A DNA stretch of 23,063 nucleotides, taken from positions 1 through 23,063 of the IMG/VR virus record IMGVR_UViG_3300025632_000087; one strand, 5' to 3'. The translations under genes and the position numbers were made by a program. The notes under the pieces are model-generated. The model searched no databases and was not told where the DNA came from. It saw nothing but the letters and a program-made list of their open reading frames with translations. This DNA comes from a virus. Shown here piece after piece: positions 19,380-23,063 of the stretch; the first letter of the stretch is position 1, and each line of letters begins with the position of its first letter.

Positions 19380-20918
19380 TTATTCTATGGTCCATTCAGT
19401 TGTATCTATTTTGCTTTTGTCACCAGGCATTTTTATTTTAGGCACAGTGACAGCTGGCTTATATTCAATCGGGCCATAATTTGACATGTAATCATGTAGA
19501 TCATTTTCTATTTGGCGCGATAGTATTTGATCTACTTCCATTAGCATTTGTCTAGCTTGCCCAGCATCTTGAGTCTCGCTTAGTGCAACACGTAACTCTT
19601 CTAACCTCTTACCTTCAGCGTCTGATAAAGAGCCCATGCCACCACCAGCGGCTTTTATGTCTTTGTAGTTAGCCAAAAATTCCATGTTTTTAATGTTATT
19701 AATCAACGCTCTTGCGTTTGCAGCTGGGCCACCAGGTCTGTCAGGGATTTTACCTGCAATGCCCCATATCCTGTCAAAACCGTCACTATTTAATACATCT
19801 GCAATACGTTTTTTCTCTTGGGACAGTGACTCAACGCCGCCACGATAAGCTCTTGACGCTTTGCTTTGGTTAGCTTTTAATAATTTTACATCTTCGCCTG
19901 GTGTGTTTGGATCATACACTCTAGGTATCATTGTTTCATTAGTAAGTGGTAATGTTATTGCGTCACCTGGTTTGTACGCTAGTTTTTCATCTGCCTTTTT
20001 AGCTTCAGCAGGTGATACTTGTTGACCTTGAGTTATAATGTTATCTGCTTCTTGTTCTTTTATTGACAGCAAAAATTGATCGGCGGGGCCCTTGCCTTGT
20101 TTATACAATATATTGTTGTATGTGTCTGCAATTTGAGCATTATGAGCTTTAATTTTTGCTTTAACCTCTTCTGTATTACCGCTAAGTATGGTTGTGTCAC
20201 CGTAGTATGGGCTTCCAGGCGTTGCATAGGCGGCCCAACTTTGTTCGCTGTAGTCAGACGGTTTAAGTTTTGCTATATTTAAACCAGGGCCAGCGCTTGC
20301 TTCTGCTTTAAGCTTAGCTGCTTCTTGCATTAATTTTTCATTACTCAAATATTGATTTGCTAATGCTGGTTGCTTAATCATTAACTCTTGCATAACATTT
20401 TCATCGATAGATTGTGTAGATGGACCAGCTTGTGTTTGTTGCACAAAGTTCATGTTTGGTGATATTTGTGTTGTTCCGTCTGGCCCAACACCTTGTATTG
20501 GGGTATATTGGTTAGACGGCACTTGAGCTCCTGGTGTTGTTACCATTAGTCTACCTTGTATATCTTCTAAGTCTTTGCGTTTTTTCTCTGATAATGCATA
20601 GTCTTTCATTTGTTTATTCATCATAGCGTCTTTACCAAGGCTCTCGAATGGAGCTTCGGCTGCTTGCATTCCTTGTAACCCAGCTTTAGCTAGGTATGGC
20701 AATGCTGAGCCATAACCTTGGTTTTTAGGTTGAGCTAAATAACCTAGACCTGCACCTAACAAACCTTTAAACAACGATTGATTTTGTGCTTTTTCAAGAG
20801 CGCCAGATTCTAACAGGCCAAGCTTTTGCATCTCCTGAAGATAACTTGGTGCTGATGCTCCAAAAATATTGGAACCTGTCCCACCAACGTTTCGTAAAAA
20901 ATCTAAATTAAATGCCAT
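19380..20918 (-). CDS. Putative internal virion protein, 512 aa
   Basis: This glutamine- and alanine-rich protein has a hydrophobic glycine-rich patch (LLGAGLGYLAQP), lysine/glutamate helices (DYALSEKKRKDLEDIQGRL), and long helical C-terminal segments (EGKRLEELRVALSETQDA; QMLMEVDQILSRQIENDL). No enzyme motif is evident. Its size, composition and place in a series of same-direction virion genes suggest an internal core or ejection protein. AAGGA lies before the ATG. The 11-nt spacer to the next gene reuses the same ribosome-site string as the one before the 60-aa lysis gene. Confidence 0.7.
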   Translation of the reverse strand: MAFNLDFLRNVGGTGSNIFGASAPSYLQEMQKLGLLESGALEKAQNQSLFKGLLGAGLGYLAQPKNQGYGSALPYLAKAGLQGMQAAEAPFESLGKDAMMNKQMKDYALSEKKRKDLEDIQGRLMVTTPGAQVPSNQYTPIQGVGPDGTTQISPNMNFVQQTQAGPSTQSIDENVMQELMIKQPALANQYLSNEKLMQEAAKLKAEASAGPGLNIAKLKPSDYSEQSWAAYATPGSPYYGDTTILSGNTEEVKAKIKAHNAQIADTYNNILYKQGKGPADQFLLSIKEQEADNIITQGQQVSPAEAKKADEKLAYKPGDAITLPLTNETMIPRVYDPNTPGEDVKLLKANQSKASRAYRGGVESLSQEKKRIADVLNSDGFDRIWGIAGKIPDRPGGPAANARALINNIKNMEFLANYKDIKAAGGGMGSLSDAEGKRLEELRVALSETQDAGQARQMLMEVDQILSRQIENDLHDYMSNYGPIEYKPAVTVPKIKMPGDKSKIDTTEWTIE

Positions 20919-20927
20919 TATTTATCC

Positions 20928-21635
20928 TTATAGTAATCCAAGTTGTTTTTTCTGTTGTGGTGTTAGTTGGTTTTGAATTGCCCCAGCGTTTGTAAATGAA
21001 ACACCAGGTCTTTGTACGTTAATAGCCATTGGCTGTGATGGTGTAGATTGTTTTCCTGGTATAACTTGTGGCGGTGGCGCTGGTTGTACTGGATACTCTT
21101 GAGGTGCTATTAAGTTAGCGCCCTGCATACCAAGGCCAAGTTTTTCAGATGTTTTCATATCATCAAATTGGCTTGTAATAAAATCAGTACCTTTTTGAAG
21201 TATATTGTTTTCAGGTGCACCTGGGTTTGAAAGTAAACCTGTGTTTGGTACACTTAAATTTGCTACAGAGTTTGCTCCTAAATTTTGAGTTAACGCTGAA
21301 TCCATGTATTGATTTGACATGTCTCCACCAAGCCCTAAAAATCCTGACCCTTGCGTTCCTAGCGCAGATGTTCCTTGTGGTGTAAACATACTTATTGTTT
21401 CAGGGTTCATTGCTCCCATTGCCCCATCTGATACTGCTTGCATACCACCCAAGCTATTAGAAGCAAGATCTGTTGTAAGTTGATCTGCCCCAACATTAAA
21501 CAAGCCTTCCGCTCCCATTAACTTATCACCTATACCAGCTGTTGCTCCACCTATAAGTGCAGACTTTAATGGATCTTTTCCTTGTACTAAACCCATACCA
21601 GCGCCGAGCATTGCTCCCATTAACATTGGTTTCAT
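20928..21635 (-). CDS. Putative ejection/virion protein with glycine zipper
   Basis: The first 40 residues form a glycine-zipper-like membrane-active segment (MLMGAMLGAGMGLVQG; ALIGGATAGIGDKLMG). The rest is low-complexity, rich in Gln, Asn, Pro and Gly, with a PAPPPQVIPG stretch, and ends in LTPQQKKQLGLL. This resembles small internal virion proteins that form pores during DNA ejection. Its start overlaps the upstream gene's stop (TAATG at 21633-21637). It has no recognised enzymatic domain. Confidence 0.68.
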   Translation of the reverse strand: MKPMLMGAMLGAGMGLVQGKDPLKSALIGGATAGIGDKLMGAEGLFNVGADQLTTDLASNSLGGMQAVSDGAMGAMNPETISMFTPQGTSALGTQGSGFLGLGGDMSNQYMDSALTQNLGANSVANLSVPNTGLLSNPGAPENNILQKGTDFITSQFDDMKTSEKLGLGMQGANLIAPQEYPVQPAPPPQVIPGKQSTPSQPMAINVQRPGVSFTNAGAIQNQLTPQQKKQLGLL

Positions 21636-22444
21636 TATTTGCCCCCACCTGAAGAAGTTTGCGTTTGGTTAATTGGCGCAGGTGCACCGTAAGCAGCTGA
21701 TAAATAACTACTTAATTGCTGTTGCGGAGCATTTGCTTCATACGTAAATCTATTAATATCACCCTCTAATGCTTGCCTTGCGTAATCCTCTTGAGTCTTA
21801 CCTACATTCATTAGTTGCTGTATATCACCGTAATCTGCTGCAGCCAAACCTGGTGCGTTTGCAACCGCTTGGTTTTGCATCCCACGCTCTTGCCCATAAT
21901 TTTGGTATGCTAATTTAGAAGCTGTGTCAGTTAATGCCGTTGCTAAGTTTTTAGATGCTTGTGACTCCATTTCGCCCATAGCACCTGATCCATATCTGCC
22001 TGAAGCTGCTGTTCTGCCACCAATATCTCTAATAGCTGTGTTAAATTGATCTACTACAGGCCTTGCTGCAGCTGACATCATGCCGGAAAAGTAAGGGTTA
22101 CCAGCTGACAAATAATCGCCCTGTATTGAACTTAATTGTTGAGCTTGAGCTGCTGGAAGTAAAGGACTTCCTGCTAAGGCTCTTGACTCGGCCATACCCA
22201 ATCCAGCCGTTGTCTGTGATGATGGATCTACATAAGTTTGTCCTGGGTAATAATCTGGAGCGCCTTCACCGTAAAGGCCCTTTGCTTCATCAAGGCCGAA
22301 TTTTATGTAAGGCATTATTTCAGGGTCAATATTTTGCGTTGTCTGCGTTGTTCCGCCACCACCACCGCCTTTAAATAACTTTCTACCCATCTTACCATTG
22401 TCAATAGATTGGTTTCCGTCTAACTCTGGAAAATAATCGTTCAT
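21635..22444 (-). CDS. Putative virion protein with Gly-rich N-terminus, 269 aa
   Basis: A polyglycine/threonine tract (GGGGGGTTQTTQNIDPEI) leads into YIKFGLDEAKGLYGEG and YYPGQTYVDPSSQTTAGL, a layout I associate with tail or internal virion proteins of marine podoviruses. The centre is helical and small-residue rich (DIGGRTAASGRYGSGAMGEM; LAYQNYGQERGMQNQAVA). The C-terminus again has a glycine run. It couples by ATGA with the GNAT-like gene. Function as a core or ejection component is inferred. Confidence 0.7.
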   Translation of the reverse strand: MNDYFPELDGNQSIDNGKMGRKLFKGGGGGGTTQTTQNIDPEIMPYIKFGLDEAKGLYGEGAPDYYPGQTYVDPSSQTTAGLGMAESRALAGSPLLPAAQAQQLSSIQGDYLSAGNPYFSGMMSAAARPVVDQFNTAIRDIGGRTAASGRYGSGAMGEMESQASKNLATALTDTASKLAYQNYGQERGMQNQAVANAPGLAAADYGDIQQLMNVGKTQEDYARQALEGDINRFTYEANAPQQQLSSYLSAAYGAPAPINQTQTSSGGGK

Positions 22445-22860
22445 ATTTTTAGCTCCATTAGTGTGTATTTTTTTTCATAACCGTAAAATCTATTCCAAAG
22501 TTTTTCTATGCTTTTGTACTTAGTTGAACCTTGTATAGATGTTGCGCCGTTGTTTTTTGCCCATGATTTAAACTGATCAAATCCAGCTTGTGTATTATGC
22601 CCACCAATATATGTTATATAACAAACTCGGTCGTTTGGGTAAGTGTAAAACCTCACTGTTAAAGCACAGTGGCATTGCTGTTTTTCGTCCATTAATAAAA
22701 GTAATTGTTGTTCACCTTGCGCTGTTACTAACTTTAACTGGTCAGCAGTAAATTCATCGTTACCTTTATCAAGTGCTTTTTGTAATAATGGCTCTGCAAG
22801 ATACCAATACTGTTGAACGTGAAACGTTGGTACTACATACAACTTTAATTTGTTGCTCAT
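22441..22860 (-). CDS. GNAT-fold, T7 gp13-like internal virion protein
   Basis: This 139-aa protein has an acetyltransferase-like secondary structure: N-terminal strand and helix (LYVVPTFHVQQYWYLAEPLL), antiparallel strands (ALTVRFYTYP; RVCYITYIGG), a helix (FDQFKSWAKNNGAT) and a terminal KLWNRFYGYEKKYTLMEL that matches the C-terminal strand pattern of GNATs and of T7 gp13. No clear acetyl-CoA loop (Q/RxxGxG/A) is seen, so catalysis is doubtful. Placed before the virion proteins, a gp13-like morphogenesis role fits. AAGGAG lies before the ATG. Confidence 0.68.
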   Translation of the reverse strand: MSNKLKLYVVPTFHVQQYWYLAEPLLQKALDKGNDEFTADQLKLVTAQGEQQLLLLMDEKQQCHCALTVRFYTYPNDRVCYITYIGGHNTQAGFDQFKSWAKNNGATSIQGSTKYKSIEKLWNRFYGYEKKYTLMELKI

Positions 22861-22875
22861 ACATCTCCTTTTTTG

Positions 22876-23063
22876 TTACCCTACTATTATATACCCAAAG
22901 GTATTGTCTGCTACATTATTAGGCAGGTGGGTAATGGTTGCCTGACCTTTTTGTCTATCACTAATATAAGGCAATCCAGTAGAACCGCTTACTTGTGATG
23001 GATAGTGCATAACTAATTCTAGTGTTGAAGAAGGTACACTAGGTCTAGCGTAAGGTGTTGTCT
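22876..23063 (-). CDS. 3' end of a gene running off the right edge
   Basis: An open frame enters from the right edge (first full codon at 23061-23059) and ends at TAA (22876-22878), 61 codons in the window. The visible product is polar and beta-like (SSTLELVMHYPSQVSGSTG; LPYISDRQKGQATITHLP) and ends NNVADNTFGYIIVG. The other two minus-strand frames contain stops, and the codon choice looks genuine. It is most likely a tail or other structural gene upstream of the GNAT-like gene; too little remains to name it. Confidence 0.65.
   Translation of the reverse strand, partial: TTPYARPSVPSSTLELVMHYPSQVSGSTGLPYISDRQKGQATITHLPNNVADNTFGYIIVG

Noticed and set aside
1-23063. tRNA genes, integrase, attachment sites, transposons
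   Set aside because: No tRNA-like T-arm context, recombinase motifs or terminal repeats were noticed on either strand by eye; a tRNA scan would be needed to be certain.

Overview
This window is part of a tailed double-stranded DNA phage genome, most likely a podovirus-like marine phage with an AT-rich host. The evidence is a portal, terminase, internal-virion and lysis gene set, a compact self-contained replication and recombination module, and almost gap-free packing. Nearly everything reads on the minus strand with strong AGGAG-type ribosome sites or stop/start overlaps (ATGA or TAATG). I see no integrase, repressor, phage RNA polymerase or DNA polymerase in the window, which suggests a lytic phage using host polymerases. 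The host is not identified by the sequence. A cobalamin-dependent ribonucleotide reductase and a PqqA-like peptide point to a proteobacterium that has both B12 and the PQQ pathway; a marine methylotroph or alphaproteobacterium is only a guess.

Layout, following minus-strand transcription from the right edge. 23063-17708 holds the 3' end of one unidentified gene and five virion genes (a GNAT-like gp13-type protein and four glycine/glutamine-rich or ejection-type proteins). 17704-16490 is a lysis cassette made of a 20-aa peptide, a 60-aa coiled-coil/TM protein, 26-aa and 30-aa hydrophobic peptides, a 3TM holin and an M15 endolysin, all translationally coupled. 16439-15466 has a DEDDy exonuclease with a C-terminal zinc ribbon and a small unknown. 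14971-15444 is the only plus-strand unit: two small genes with their own promoter region and a bidirectional terminator. 14741-13674 has small unknowns. 13673-13384 is a non-coding region with phased iteron-like repeats and hairpins just before a DUF1376-like replication gene.

13383-4556 is the DNA metabolism block. It runs: replication protein, MazG-like pyrophosphohydrolase, Nmad1/DUF1599 protein, thymidylate-synthase-fold enzyme, annealing protein, YqaJ exonuclease, SSB-like protein, zinc-finger protein, primase-like zinc protein, DnaB-type helicase, NinB, Ref nuclease, small proteins, a PD-(D/E)XK-like nuclease, class II ribonucleotide reductase and DUF3310. 4501-1 is the packaging end: a 23-codon PqqA gene, a 58-nt predicted three-way-junction RNA, small and large terminase, two tiny ORFs, portal and a 76-aa unknown.

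The most striking observations are: (1) the tiny pqqA gene (4430-4501), which keeps the Glu15/Tyr19 pair of the PQQ precursor in a window with no other pqq gene; (2) the compact structured element between pqqA and terS; (3) a coupled MazG - Nmad1 - TS-fold trio in which the TS-fold enzyme has Asp where thymidylate synthases have the dUMP-selecting Asn, suggesting a modified pyrimidine; (4) the chain of micro-ORFs in the lysis cassette; (5) helically phased iteron-like repeats at a candidate origin; and (6) a duplicated ~57-bp leader before two replication operons. Protein families were recognised by eye from motifs. No database search was run.
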